Assembly: GCA_022841665.1 (NCBI GenBank)
Contig: JALHRB010000001.1
Span: 198,984-262,983 of the forward strand
Reading direction: 5' to 3'
Source of the DNA: Pseudolabrys sp.
Lineage (GTDB): Bacteria; Pseudomonadota; Alphaproteobacteria; Rhizobiales; Xanthobacteraceae
DNA length: 64,000 nt
The translations under genes were made by a program, and so were the position numbers. How positions within the stretch are numbered: position 1 is the stretch's first letter; every line of letters begins with the position of its first letter. Shown piece by piece: positions 1 to 9,177 of this stretch. The notes below the pieces were generated by a model, which made no database searches, was not told the DNA's origin, and was given only the letters and a program-made list of their open reading frames with translations.

Positions 1-787
1 CGATGATCATGGCGCGTCCCGACAGGCTGTCGAGCACCTCGCGCACGAAGGCCGTCTCGACCGCGCGCCGCGCCAGCCGCGCGAAAGCTTCGGTCTCCAC
101 GCCGACCGGAAACACACCGACCCGCACGCTGCGCCCATCGATGGCGAAGGTGTCGTCGGCAACCTGCTTGAGCCGGCATTCGTCGGTGAGGTAGCGCGAG
201 AAATTGTTGGCGTCGACCTCGGTCTGAAAGCCGATCAGGTCGTAGAAACCGAGCGCCGGGATCAGCCGCTCATGGTTCGGCAGCGCGGTCAGGATTTCCG
301 GCGGTGGGCATGGAATGTGGATGAAGAAGCCGATCTTGTTCTTGTGGCCGCGCTCGCGCAACGCCTGCGCCAATGGCATCAGGTGGTAGTCGTGCACCCA
401 CACGATGTCGTCATCCTTGAGAATCTTCTCCAGATGGCGGGCAAAGTATTCGTTCACGCGCAGATAGCCGCCGAGATCGCGGCGCGAAAATTCGGCGAGG
501 TCGAGCCGGTAATGCAGGATCGGCCACAACACGCGGTTGGCGAAGCCGTTGTAGAACTCGTCGTAGTCGTCGCGACGCAGGTCGATGGTGACGTAGGCGA
601 CGTTGTCGTGCTGCGCAGTCTTGGCCGGGCCTGGGTCTTCGTCGGTGATGCGGCCGCTCCAGCCGAACCACACGCCGCCGCGCCGCTTGAGCGCCGGTCT
701 GATCGCCACTTCCAGGCCGCCTGCGCGCGCGCCGCCTTCCGGCACGCCCACGCGGTTCGATACGATGACGAGTCGCGGCAATGGCAT
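1..787 (-). CDS. otsA: Trehalose-6-phosphate synthase, partial (C-terminus beyond left edge)
   Basis: GT20 glycosyltransferase that joins UDP-glucose and glucose-6-phosphate to make trehalose-6-phosphate in the cytoplasm. The ORF track omits it because it has no stop inside the window; I translated the minus strand by hand. The N-terminus LVIVSNRVGVPEGG is the conserved start of the family. It is followed by the GGVWFGWSG loop, WVHDYHLMPLA and FFIHIPCPPPEI, all diagnostic. The ATG at 787 is preceded by GGGGGAG, a strong ribosome site. About 262 codons are present, roughly half a normal protein. It lies downstream of otsB on the same strand after a 128-bp gap, so the pair probably forms an operon. 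High confidence. Confidence 0.95.
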   Translation of the reverse strand, partial: MPLPRLVIVSNRVGVPEGGARAGGLEVAIRPALKRRGGVWFGWSGRITDEDPGPAKTAQHDNVAYVTIDLRRDDYDEFYNGFANRVLWPILHYRLDLAEFSRRDLGGYLRVNEYFARHLEKILKDDDIVWVHDYHLMPLAQALRERGHKNKIGFFIHIPCPPPEILTALPNHERLIPALGFYDLIGFQTEVDANNFSRYLTDECRLKQVADDTFAIDGRSVRVGVFPVGVETEAFARLARRAVETAFVREVLDSLSGRAMII

Positions 788-915
788 CTCCCCCAGCATT
801 GTGCCGCTTGCGCGCGGCCGAAATCCTTCGGTGCCCCCTGTGCACTCAGACCATAACGTGGAACATGAACGAAAGTTCAGCTGTATAAAAGACTTGCGCT
901 CGAGATGATTTAGGC

Positions 916-1668
916 CTAGCGCGCCGCCAATCGCAGCAATGCGGCCCGAAAGTCGGCCGGCGCGGCGAAAATGCCCGAAACGTTGTCGAAATGGCGGTGA
1001 ACGGCGAAGCCCTTCCCCCCGATCTCGGGCAGTATCTTGAAGACGGATTCGTCGGTCACGTCGTCACCGGCAAAGACCGGCGTGCGTCCGGCAAATGGCG
1101 GCTCGCGCAGCAGATCGCGCACGGCCGCGCCCTTGTTGATGCCCGGCCGCTTCACTTCGAACATCGCCTTGCCAAGAAGCAATTCCGTCGGCACGGCGGC
1201 AAATTCCGCCCGTGCGGCGGCGATGTGCTTGCGCAGGCGTTCGGCGTGCTTGGGCGCCTTGCGATAGTGCAGTGCTACCGAATAGCCCTTGTCTTCGTAC
1301 TCGACTCCGGAGCCCGGCTCCGCCGCATCGATCAAATGGCGGCGCAGATCGTCGGGCAGGTCGTCCGTGCGCACCACCTTGGCGCCGTCGCGCAGACGCG
1401 TCTCCGCGCCGTGCCCGCCGATCGCCGGCAGCATCAGCGGCGCGAACAGCCTGTCGAGATCGCGGATCGGCCGCCCGCTCACCAGCGCCAGCGCGCCGCC
1501 GGTGAGCACGAAAAGCCGATCGAGCGTGGTGATAAGCGTGTCCGGTACCTGAACCTCGAACGGCGACGGCCCGATGTCGATCAGCGTGCCGTCGACATCG
1601 AACAGCAGCGCGACCGATTCCGGATTGAGGGAAGCGAAATCATGGGATGCTTCATCGGTCGTCGGCAT
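916..1668 (-). CDS. otsB: Trehalose-6-phosphate phosphatase
   Basis: HAD-superfamily phosphatase that removes phosphate from trehalose-6-phosphate, the second step of the OtsAB pathway. Motif I is LLFDVDGTLIDI with the nucleophilic Asp, and VSGRP follows. GGHGAE and the C-terminal FAGDDVTDESVF (motif IV, Mg2+-binding acids) are typical of OtsB. About 250 residues, the usual length. The track begins at a TTG upstream (1695); I chose the ATG at 1668 (MPTTDEAS) because the upstream residues are not family-like. Neither start has a strong ribosome site. The partner otsA follows on the same strand. Confidence 0.94.
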   Translation of the reverse strand: MPTTDEASHDFASLNPESVALLFDVDGTLIDIGPSPFEVQVPDTLITTLDRLFVLTGGALALVSGRPIRDLDRLFAPLMLPAIGGHGAETRLRDGAKVVRTDDLPDDLRRHLIDAAEPGSGVEYEDKGYSVALHYRKAPKHAERLRKHIAAARAEFAAVPTELLLGKAMFEVKRPGINKGAAVRDLLREPPFAGRTPVFAGDDVTDESVFKILPEIGGKGFAVHRHFDNVSGIFAAPADFRAALLRLAAR

Positions 1669-1968
1669 CGTCGGTCCACGGCATATGAATACCAATATGA
1701 TAACGTCTCACGGACGATCCGGTTTTCTTATTTCCGAGCCGGCGCGCCGTCCCCCGAGCCGGGCGTCGCGGCGCCTATTCACCGCACGCGGCGGTAGGAT
1801 CGGCCATCTGCCCACTCGTTATCGTTTAATGCATGACTCAGAAAGCACACTTATTTGGGGATAAGGCGTTAGCTCAGACCTAATGTTCCTGCAAAATGCG
1901 CGTAATGATTTTCTTCGCGCGCAGGTAGAAGGTGACTCAGATTTAGCCCGGCAGCCACAGGTCTGACA
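1669..1968. other. Intergenic stretch, no gene seen
   Basis: About 300 bp between divergent otsB and the small plus-strand ORF at 1969. Base composition falls towards AT in the second half. I see no RNA gene, clear terminator or repeat. Promoters for both flanking genes presumably lie here, but I could not pick out a convincing -35/-10 pair. Confidence 0.5.
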
Positions 1969-2202
1969 ATGCCTAATCGAAAAACGAACGGTGGCAACAT
2001 AATCACGCTCCCGCACGTAGCGGACCGTGAAATCCCCGTCGGCCGCAGCCGTTCTTCACTGGGCAATGCCGATGATCCCCGCGTTGCCGAAGGCATGCGG
2101 CTCGTGCGCTCCTTCATGGCAATTGAAGACGCCCAGACCCGGGCTTCCATCCTTCGAATTGTTGAAGATATTGCCGAACATAGTCCGCTTTTTAAAAAGT
2201 AA
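1969..2202 (+). CDS. Small hypothetical protein resembling the tail of XRE-type regulators
   Basis: 77 residues. The segment EGMRLVRSFMAIEDAQTR and the following ILRIVEDIAEHSPLF resembles the C-terminal helical tail of rhizobial XRE-family regulators, where a leucine-rich RxF-x-IxDxxxR helix follows the HTH. No helix-turn-helix is present here, only a polar N-terminus. Codon use is less GC-rich than in neighbours. The ribosome site is weak (ACAGGT). It stands alone between otsB and a LysR gene. Function unknown; it could be a free-standing regulatory tail or a remnant of a larger regulator. The family likeness is from memory and not verified. Confidence 0.6.
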   Translation: MPNRKTNGGNIITLPHVADREIPVGRSRSSLGNADDPRVAEGMRLVRSFMAIEDAQTRASILRIVEDIAEHSPLFKK

Positions 2203-2358
2203 TTATTGTCAATTTCGGCGTAGATAAGATTATCCGCCGCCGGTGACTCAACCATCGGACTGACATTTCGGGTCTCAACCGAAGGGCTTGGGTCGGCGGG
2301 CGTCCGAAGCACAATGGGCCTCTACCCTCGGCCTTGCCGTGGGTGTGAGTTCAAGACA

Positions 2359-3249
2359 ATGGACCTCCGTCTCCTTCGCTATTTCGTGGCCCTCGCCGAC
2401 GAGCAGCATTTCGGGCGCGCCGCCGAAAAGCTTGGCATTACGCCGCCGACTCTGACCGTTCAGATCCAGACTCTGGAGCGCGCGCTCGGCACCGTTCTGG
2501 TGATCCGCAAGGGCAAGAAGATCTCGCTGAGCGCCGCCGGCCAACGTTTTCTGGTCGAGACGCGGGCTACCCTCAGGCAGGCCGAAAAGGCCGAGCGCAT
2601 CGCGCGCGAGGCCGCGCGCGGCGAAATCGCCACCATCGCACTCGCCTACCTGATGCAGGCGGCCATGTCTGGCTTCATCTCGGAAGCGATCGCCACCTTC
2701 TCGAAAGAACATCCCGGCGTGTCGTTCCGCCTGCAGCGGCTCGAGACTATCCCGGCCCTGCGCGCCATCGCCGACGGCAGCGTCGACGTAGGTTTCACGC
2801 GCGCGCCGGTGCGCTATCCGGCTGAGCTGACGGGGTTCTCGATCAAGCGCGACCCGCTATGGGCGGCGGTGCCGACCGACCATCCCCTCGCCAAGCGAAA
2901 GGCGCTCTCGATGAGCGACCTCGCCGAGATGCGTTACCTCGCGCCCGCCATCGAGGCCGAGATAGGCTTCCGCGGCAATATCGCCGAGATTGCGCCGGTG
3001 GGCGGGCCGCAGATCAGCGCGGGGTCCGCGGCCGACATCGTGTCGGTCCTTGTGCTTGTCGGCGCCGGACAGGGTGCCACGCTGGTGTCCGAGCCGGTCA
3101 CGCGCGTGGCGGTGCCCAATGTCGCTTTCCGTCCCATGAGGGGGCTGAAAGCCGGTGCGGAACGCGTCGTGATCTATCGCAGTTCGGAAAACTCGCCCGC
3201 GGTATTGCGGTTCATCGAAACGATGCGCGAAATCGCCGCAAAGGCCTAA
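2359..3249 (+). CDS. LysR-family transcriptional regulator
   Basis: 296 residues with the N-terminal winged helix-turn-helix of LysR regulators (MDLRLLRYFVALADEQHFGRAAEKL, then PPTLTVQIQTLE). A type-2 periplasmic-binding-like effector domain follows from about residue 90 (VGFTRAP, DHPLAK). The track starts at 2314, but the family start MDLRLLRYF is the ATG at 2359. It converges on and overlaps by 4 bp the dienelactone hydrolase/TctC pair, a likely target. The effector is not predictable from sequence; aromatic or organic-acid compounds are typical for such neighbours. Confidence 0.92.
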   Translation: MDLRLLRYFVALADEQHFGRAAEKLGITPPTLTVQIQTLERALGTVLVIRKGKKISLSAAGQRFLVETRATLRQAEKAERIAREAARGEIATIALAYLMQAAMSGFISEAIATFSKEHPGVSFRLQRLETIPALRAIADGSVDVGFTRAPVRYPAELTGFSIKRDPLWAAVPTDHPLAKRKALSMSDLAEMRYLAPAIEAEIGFRGNIAEIAPVGGPQISAGSAADIVSVLVLVGAGQGATLVSEPVTRVAVPNVAFRPMRGLKAGAERVVIYRSSENSPAVLRFIETMREIAAKA

Positions 3250-4013
3250 CCGAGCTGCCGGCGCAACATTGCAAATATCTCGCGCCAATCCTGCTCGGCC
3301 GCGGCGCGATCGTGCACGTCGCGATCGGGCATGGAGTAACCGTGATGCGCGCCGGCGTGCAGCGTCCAGCGGTAGGCCACGTTCGGATTTTGCGCGAACA
3401 TTTCCTTCAGCGTTTCGATGACCGCCGGCGAAGCCTGGTCGTCGCGCTCGCCGAAACCGCAATAGACCTCGCCTTTCATGGCGCCGACCTTCGCATGCGG
3501 CGAAAACGGCTTGTCGGTCACCAGCAGAGTGCCGTGCAGGCTCGCATTGGCGCGGAAGCGTTCGGGAAATTCCTGGCCGACATAGAACGCCGCCCGGCCG
3601 CCCATGCAAAAGCCGATCGACGCCGCCGGCCCGTCGCTCACCGGCCAAGCCTTGGCCGCCGCCAGGATAGCGCCGACGTCCTCGCGCACGCTCTCGCGCA
3701 CCGTCTGGTGCGCGTAGGCCAGCATGCTCTCGCGTATATCGGCCGGCAGCACGTTGAACGACATCGCCTTGCCGTCGGCCGTCCGGTAGGTGAAGCGCAG
3801 CTTGCCGTGGCGGTGGAATAGATTCGGCACGATGGCGAAATAGCCTTCGCGCGCTACCCGCCGTGTCAGGTCGAACAATTCCTCCCGCAACCCCCACACG
3901 TCCATCAGCAGGACGACCAGCGGAAGGCGTCCGCGCTTGTCGGGACGCGCCAAGAAGCAATCCATCGAGCCGGACGGCGTCCGGACGTCGGGCGTCTCTT
4001 CGATGAGGGTCAT
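3246..4013 (-). CDS. Dienelactone hydrolase family protein
   Basis: Alpha/beta hydrolase of 255 residues. The nucleophile motif is GFCMGGR (Cys136), where dienelactone hydrolases have cysteine instead of serine. An acidic segment GERDDQASP and the terminal histidine motif HAGAHHGYSM complete the expected Cys-Asp-His triad. The start ATG overlaps the stop of the upstream binding-protein gene (ATGA), so translation is probably coupled; the track start at 4064 lies inside that gene. Carboxymethylenebutenolidase activity is the usual annotation, but substrates of such paralogues vary. Confidence 0.9.
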   Translation of the reverse strand: MTLIEETPDVRTPSGSMDCFLARPDKRGRLPLVVLLMDVWGLREELFDLTRRVAREGYFAIVPNLFHRHGKLRFTYRTADGKAMSFNVLPADIRESMLAYAHQTVRESVREDVGAILAAAKAWPVSDGPAASIGFCMGGRAAFYVGQEFPERFRANASLHGTLLVTDKPFSPHAKVGAMKGEVYCGFGERDDQASPAVIETLKEMFAQNPNVAYRWTLHAGAHHGYSMPDRDVHDRAAAEQDWREIFAMLRRQLG

Positions 4014-4981
4014 CGGGCCGGCGGCGCGTCGGTGATTTTGTGGTCGCGCAGGATCGCCGCCCATTTCGGCCGGTCTTCCTCAGCTTGGCGGGTAACGTCG
4101 GCCGGGGTCCCGCCGTGCAGGTTGAAGCCGAGATTGTTGAAATGAGCGCGCTGGCCGGGCTTGCTCGCCCATGCGTTGATGATCGCGTTCAACCGCTCGA
4201 CGATGTCCGGCGGCAGATTGGCCGGACCGATCAGCGCCAGCCAGGTGGTCGCGAAGAATTTCGGAAATCCGCTTTCCGCCATCGTCGGAACGTCGGGCAG
4301 AAATTCCAGGCGCTTCTCGGATGCGACCGCAATGATCTTCACGTTCTTGGCGGCAGGATTGTAGGGCGGGAAGCCGGCCGCGATTTCTCCGCTTATAAGA
4401 TCCGTGATGATCGGGCCGGAGCCGCGGTAACTGATCAGGTTGAGCTTAATATCCGCGCGTTCGCCTAACATGATGGCGGCGAGATGCCCGACGGTGCCCG
4501 GCCCCGAATGGGCCATCGTGACGTTCGGATGCTGCTTGGCGTAAGCGACCAGCTCCTGCACGGTATTGATGCCGAGCTTGGGGCTGACCAGCAGCGTGTT
4601 CGGAAAATCACCGATCATGACGATCGGCGTGAAGTCGCGGTCGAAGTCGTAGCCGACGGGGGGCTCCATCAGCGTGCGGATGACAGCGGGGCCGACCGCC
4701 GTGATGGCGAGCGTATAGCCGTTAGGCTCGGTGCTCGAAGCGGCCTTCATCATGATGGAGCCGCCGCCGCCGACGCGGTTTTCGAAGACGACGCTTTGCC
4801 CCAGCGCCTCGGTGATATCGGCGCCCATCGAGCGGCCCAGGACGTCGAGCAGCGTGCCGGGCGGAGTCTGTATCAGGATCGTAATCGGCCGTTGCGGCCA
4901 GCTTTGCGCGTAAGCGACCGGCGGGCCGAGGAAAGAGGCGCCGAAAACAGCCGCGAAAACGAGCTTGAGAATCCTGTTCAC
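4010..4981 (-). CDS. Bug/TctC-family periplasmic substrate-binding protein
   Basis: 323 residues with a Sec signal peptide (hydrophobic stretch to AYA|QSWP, about residue 26). The Bug family start follows: WPQRPITILIQTPPG, then the GGGGSIMMKAA loop and GHLAAIMLGE. Family members bind carboxylates in the periplasm for tripartite tricarboxylate transporters, though many are orphans, as here (no TctA/TctB nearby). Start is GTG at 4981 with GGGGGTAGG upstream. It is first in a two-gene unit with the dienelactone hydrolase and probably shares its regulation by the LysR gene opposite. Confidence 0.92.
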   Translation of the reverse strand: MNRILKLVFAAVFGASFLGPPVAYAQSWPQRPITILIQTPPGTLLDVLGRSMGADITEALGQSVVFENRVGGGGSIMMKAASSTEPNGYTLAITAVGPAVIRTLMEPPVGYDFDRDFTPIVMIGDFPNTLLVSPKLGINTVQELVAYAKQHPNVTMAHSGPGTVGHLAAIMLGERADIKLNLISYRGSGPIITDLISGEIAAGFPPYNPAAKNVKIIAVASEKRLEFLPDVPTMAESGFPKFFATTWLALIGPANLPPDIVERLNAIINAWASKPGQRAHFNNLGFNLHGGTPADVTRQAEEDRPKWAAILRDHKITDAPPAR

Positions 4982-5064
4982 AGCCTACCCCCGCCACCTA
5001 AGCCCCCGCGGCGACGGTAGTTGAGGTTTTTTCCGATAGCAACCGAGCGTTAGGTCGCAGCCCG

Positions 5065-6069
5065 TCAGCGCGCGACCACTTCCACGTCGCCGTCGACGCC
5101 GGTGACCACCTTGAATTCGCGCTCGAACACCTTGCCTTCGTTGCGGGCGATGGCGCGGTATTCGCCTTCGGCCAGGATCACGCGCGGGAAGGCGCCGATC
5201 GATTCCTTGATCACGTCGCCGCCGGGCGTGAGCACCGACCAGGCGGTGTTGGCGAGCGCCTCGCCTCCTTTGTCGGTGACCAGCTTGAGTGTGATGGCGG
5301 CGGCCCGGTGCGTGACGGTGACGTCGGTGAGCTTGCCCGCCTGCACGCGGATGTCGGAGCGCACCATCGAATTGGCGTCGCCGTAGTTCGACACGATGTA
5401 ATAGGTGCCCTCCGGCAGCACCACCACGCTGCCGGTCATCACCTGCTCGGCGATGGGGCGGCGGTCGCCGGCTTCGAACTGGCTGCCGCGGTAGACGTCG
5501 AACGAAATTTGTCCGGCCGGCACGCGCACGTCGCCGACGCGGCCTTCCATGCGCAGCCCGCCCGCCGGCAGGTCGAACTCCTCATGCACGGTCGCGCCGC
5601 GCAAAGTGACCGGCTTGACCGCGGTGGCAAGGCCGAAGCCGACATGCACGATGTAGCTGCCCGGCGGCAGCACAACCGTCGGCGACGGCGAGGTGTCTTC
5701 CTTGAGCAATTTGAAAGCGCCGCCCGGCTCCGGCTTGGAGGCGTAGATGCGCCAGGTCAGCCCGCCGCCGATCGGCTGCCCCTGCTTGCCGAAGCGCGCG
5801 CTCAGCGTCAGCGCCACCTGCCCCGCCGGCACCATCGGCGACGGCGCGCTCGGCAGCACCAATGGCTGCGACGGCGCCGTCAGCCCGCCCCCGAAGCCCT
5901 CGCCCTGCACGCCTGGGCCGGGCGACAACAGCCCGGTCGAGGGGGCGGACGAAAACAGCGACCCTGCTCCCTGCGCCCAAGCGCCGCTCGGCGCCAAGAG
6001 CGCGAGAACGAGCGCAATCACCGGCCGGAGGCGGCTTGCCGCGGCGTTGGATGAGGGAAAGAAGCACAT
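5065..6069 (-). CDS. Exported beta-rich protein of unknown function
   Basis: 334 residues. An N-terminal signal peptide (VIALVLALLAPSGAWAQG) is followed by a Pro/Ser/Gly-rich linker (residues ~35-80). The rest contains repeated beta-strand modules with YIVHVGFG, YYIVSNYG and YRAIAR-type strands, suggesting three or so Ig-like/carboxypeptidase-regulatory-like folds in the periplasm. No catalytic motif is visible. Similar proteins occur widely in Bradyrhizobiaceae as conserved hypotheticals (from memory). It is monocistronic and divergent from the nitroreductase gene. Confidence 0.8.
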   Translation of the reverse strand: MCFFPSSNAAASRLRPVIALVLALLAPSGAWAQGAGSLFSSAPSTGLLSPGPGVQGEGFGGGLTAPSQPLVLPSAPSPMVPAGQVALTLSARFGKQGQPIGGGLTWRIYASKPEPGGAFKLLKEDTSPSPTVVLPPGSYIVHVGFGLATAVKPVTLRGATVHEEFDLPAGGLRMEGRVGDVRVPAGQISFDVYRGSQFEAGDRRPIAEQVMTGSVVVLPEGTYYIVSNYGDANSMVRSDIRVQAGKLTDVTVTHRAAAITLKLVTDKGGEALANTAWSVLTPGGDVIKESIGAFPRVILAEGEYRAIARNEGKVFEREFKVVTGVDGDVEVVAR

Positions 6070-6173
6070 GACTCGGTGTTTTTCGGTCCAAATCGCGGCG
6101 AATTCAAGCCGCGCGTCCTGCTTATAGGCCGGATCGGGTTATGCTAGGTCGCTCGCCTAACCACGAGGTAGCA

Positions 6174-6752
6174 ATGCCCGACGCCCTCCAACTCCTGAAA
6201 ACCCGCCGTTCGGTAAAGCCGATAGAGCTGGCCGGTCCGCCCCCGAGCGCAGCCGAGATCGACACTCTCCTGACCATCGCCGCGCGCGTGCCCGACCACG
6301 GCAAGCTGGCGCCTTGGCGCTTCATCGTTTTCGAGGGTGCGGCGCGCGAGGCGGCCGGGCAAGCGATCGCCGATGCTTTCCGCGCCGGCCACCCCGACGC
6401 CACGCCCGACCAGATCGAATTCGAACGCAAGCGCCTAGCCCGCGCGCCGTTGGTCATCGCGGTGGTCAGCCGCGCCGGCACGCATGTGAAGATTCCGGAA
6501 TGGGAGCAGCAATTGTCGGCCGGCGCCTCGGCCATGGCGCTGGTCATCGCCGCGCACGCCATGGGTTATGCCGCGAGCTGGATCACCGAATGGTACGCCT
6601 ATGACCGCGCCGTGCTCGCGCGCCTTGGGCTTGCGGAGAACGAGCGCATTGCGGGGTTCGTGCACATCGGCAAGCCGGCAAAACCGCCCGAAGAACGCGA
6701 CCGCCCGGCGCTCGACAGCATCGTCACCCGCTATTCAGGACCGAGCAACTGA
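6174..6752 (+). CDS. Nitroreductase family protein (YdjA-like)
   Basis: 192-residue FMN enzyme. KTRRSVKP at the N-terminus and PDHGKLAPWRFIV are the FMN-contact motifs of the YdjA/small nitroreductase branch; AMGYAASWIT is the conserved C-terminal helix. The ATG at 6174 has GAGGTA upstream and matches the family start MPDALQLLKTRRS; the track start at 6141 is too early. Its stop overlaps the next start (TGATG), so the pair is translationally coupled. The natural substrate is unknown. Confidence 0.92.
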   Translation: MPDALQLLKTRRSVKPIELAGPPPSAAEIDTLLTIAARVPDHGKLAPWRFIVFEGAAREAAGQAIADAFRAGHPDATPDQIEFERKRLARAPLVIAVVSRAGTHVKIPEWEQQLSAGASAMALVIAAHAMGYAASWITEWYAYDRAVLARLGLAENERIAGFVHIGKPAKPPEERDRPALDSIVTRYSGPSN

Positions 6753-7360
6753 TGTTCTACGAGCATGACAAGCGCGATTTGTCGGTGTTGCCGCACGATC
6801 CCTTCAAGGCCATCGTGGCGCCGCGGCCGATCGGCTGGATCACCTCTATCAGCTTGAAAGGACAGGTGAATCTTGCGCCCTACTCGTTCTTCAACGGCAT
6901 CAACAGCAAGCCCAATCTGGTGATGTTCGCGAGCGAAGGCCGCAAGGATTCCGTTTCATTTATCGGTGAGACCGGCGAATTCGTCTGCAATCTCGCGACT
7001 TTCGAACTGCGCGAGAAGATGAACGCCACGGCCGCGCCGTTTCCGCGCGGGGTCGACGAAATGGAACGCGCGGGGCTCGCGCCCGCGCCCTCGCGCATCG
7101 TCAGGCCGCCGCGCGTGGCCGCCAGTCCCTGCGCGCTCGAATGCAAGCTCATCACGATCGTGCCGATGGCGACCTTCGACGGTCGGCCGGTCGATTGCCA
7201 CGTCGTCTTCGGCCAGGTCGTCGGCGTTCACATCGACGACCGCTTTATCGTAGGTGGCCGCCTGGATACCGCCGCGATGAAGCCCATCGCACGCTGCGGC
7301 TACGACGAATATGCGGTCGTGGAGAGCCTGTTTTCGATGAAAAGGCCGACGGCAACCTAA
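6752..7360 (+). CDS. Flavin reductase-like (DIM6/NTAB) domain protein
   Basis: 202 residues with the flavin-reductase split-barrel fold. Seen are PFKAIVAPRPIGWITS, NLAPYSFFNGI, EFVCNLAT and HVVFGQVVGVHID, which are family signatures for FMN binding. The start codon shares one base with the upstream nitroreductase stop. The two flavoproteins probably act together, for instance in reduced-flavin-dependent chemistry, but the partner substrate cannot be named from sequence. Confidence 0.91.
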   Translation: MFYEHDKRDLSVLPHDPFKAIVAPRPIGWITSISLKGQVNLAPYSFFNGINSKPNLVMFASEGRKDSVSFIGETGEFVCNLATFELREKMNATAAPFPRGVDEMERAGLAPAPSRIVRPPRVAASPCALECKLITIVPMATFDGRPVDCHVVFGQVVGVHIDDRFIVGGRLDTAAMKPIARCGYDEYAVVESLFSMKRPTAT

Positions 7361-7522
7361 TGGCGGCTGGAGCATTTACCTTAATGTAATCCCGCGGGCG
7401 CACCCTCCTTGTCACGCTTCGGACATATGACTCCGGCAGCCATTTTCACCATGTCGGCTTGAAGCGCTTGTCCATACGCCGACCGGGGCTCGATCATTCG
7501 GGCGACAGGGAGAAATCCGGCT

Positions 7523-8563
7523 TTGGTTTTCGAAGGCTTTTTCACGCGCGGGCGCAACGGGGATCGCGCCGCCGAGGCCACCACGCAGCCGACGGCGAAC
7601 GTGACCAAGCCGACCATCGGGCTTGCGCTCGGCGGCGGGGCCGCGCGCGGCTTTGCCCATATCGGCGTCATGCGCGTGCTCGCCGCGCACGGTATCGTGC
7701 CGGACGTCGTTGTCGGGACGTCCATCGGCGCGGTCGTCGGCGGCAGCTACGCCGCCAAGGAGCTCGATACGCTCGAGACCTGGGCGCGCGGTCTCAATAC
7801 GCGCAGCGTGCTCAGCTATCTGGACATCAGCCTTTCCGGCTCCGGGCTGATCAACGGCGGCCACCTGTCCCGCCGGCTGGACGCCTCGCTGAAGGACACC
7901 CGCATCGAAGACTTGCCGCTGCGCTTTGCCGCCATCGCCACGGAATTCAACACGGGCCATGAGATCTGGCTGACACGCGGCCGCCTCGCCGACGCGATGC
8001 GCGCGTCCTACGCTTTGCCCGGCATTTTCCCGCCGGTGCGGATCGGAGGCCGCTGGCTGGTCGACGGCGCGCTGGTCAATCCGGTGCCGGTCTCCGCGGC
8101 GCGCGCCTTGGGCGCCCGCCTCGTCATCGCCGTCAACCTGAATTCCGACTTGTTCGGCCGCGGCACCATCATCGCAAGCCACGGCTCGGATGAAGATGAT
8201 CTCGCGGAAGCCGCGGCGCCGAAAGCCAATGGGCTGCGGGGCATCTTCTCGCGTGAGCCTTCCCTGCGCCGGCAGGTGCTCGGCCGGCGCGGCAGCCCCG
8301 GCATTCCGACGGTCATGATCGAAGCTTTCAACGTGATGCAGGACCGCATCACGCGGGCGCGGCTGGCGGGCGACCCGCCGGACGTGCTGATCAGCCCGCG
8401 CCTGAGTTCCGTCGGCTGGTTCGATTTCCATCGCGGCAACGAGGCGATTGCGATCGGCACCGATGCGACGGAAAAATCCATCGAGTCGATCAACGAAGCG
8501 ATTGCCGCGCTGTCGCAGCCGGCGGCCGCCGCAGCGAGCAACACCGACGTCGCCGCAAAGTGA
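7523..8563 (+). CDS. Patatin-like phospholipase (RssA-type)
   Basis: 346 residues. The oxyanion hole GGGAARGFAHIG (residues ~39-50), nucleophile motif GTSIGAVVGG and catalytic DGALVNPVPV define a bacterial patatin with a Ser-Asp dyad. The C-terminal ~100 residues include a charged linker, then a helix typical of this subgroup. Start is a TTG at 7523 with AGGGAG ten bases upstream; no ATG or GTG in frame fits better. Probable lipid acyl hydrolase acting at the inner membrane; substrate unknown. Confidence 0.92.
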   Translation: MVFEGFFTRGRNGDRAAEATTQPTANVTKPTIGLALGGGAARGFAHIGVMRVLAAHGIVPDVVVGTSIGAVVGGSYAAKELDTLETWARGLNTRSVLSYLDISLSGSGLINGGHLSRRLDASLKDTRIEDLPLRFAAIATEFNTGHEIWLTRGRLADAMRASYALPGIFPPVRIGGRWLVDGALVNPVPVSAARALGARLVIAVNLNSDLFGRGTIIASHGSDEDDLAEAAAPKANGLRGIFSREPSLRRQVLGRRGSPGIPTVMIEAFNVMQDRITRARLAGDPPDVLISPRLSSVGWFDFHRGNEAIAIGTDATEKSIESINEAIAALSQPAAAAASNTDVAAK

Positions 8564-8564
8564 C

Positions 8565-9008
8565 TCAGGCTGTGCGGATGTAGTCGCGCATCGCCTCGGA
8601 TTCGCGCTCGATCTCTTCCACGCGCTGCTTGACCACGTCGCCGATCGAGATCAACCCGACCAGACGACCGCCCCGCATCACCGGAAGGTGACGGAATTTG
8701 CGCGTCGTCATCTGCTCCATGATGGCGGCGCAGGTGTCGTCCTCGGTGCAGGTGGCGACGTCGCGCGTCATCACCTGGCCGACCGGGATCGTCAGCGCTT
8801 TTACGCCATGCTGCGAAAGGGCGCGCACGATGTCGCGCTCGGAAAGGATGCCCGCGAGTCTGTCTCCGGCGCCGCGGATGACCACCGCGCCGACGCCGTG
8901 CTTACTCAGCAGCGCGGCCGCCGCCGCGAGGTCGGCGGTCGGTTCGATGCAGACGACGTCGCCGCCCGAGTTACGTGTCTTGGCGGCCAGGAGTTCCTTG
9001 ACGATCAT
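8565..9008 (-). CDS. Paired CBS-domain protein
   Basis: 147 residues with two tandem CBS motifs. The first (about 20-75) contains GVGAVVIRG and LAGILSERDIVRAL; the second (about 80-140) contains VMTRDVATC and KFRHLPVMRGGRLVGLISIGDVV. Such stand-alone proteins bind adenine nucleotides and are thought to sense energy state or regulate partners. I chose the ATG at 9008 because AAGGAGG lies just upstream; the longer track start has no support. Converges on the patatin gene with a 1-bp gap. Confidence 0.93.
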   Translation of the reverse strand: MIVKELLAAKTRNSGGDVVCIEPTADLAAAAALLSKHGVGAVVIRGAGDRLAGILSERDIVRALSQHGVKALTIPVGQVMTRDVATCTEDDTCAAIMEQMTTRKFRHLPVMRGGRLVGLISIGDVVKQRVEEIERESEAMRDYIRTA

Positions 9009-9177
9009 GGCGGCCTCCTTGGCGCATGAGCCAAAGGCGACTTTCATGCGCAACAGTCGATGCGCCCGGAGCTACGGCCCTGCGGTCGATTCCGGACCTT
9101 AGCGCAACGATCCCGCCGCCTTCCCGGTTCCGTCAAGTGCATTCCGGGTGCGGCTGATTTGCGCGCACTGCATTTAG

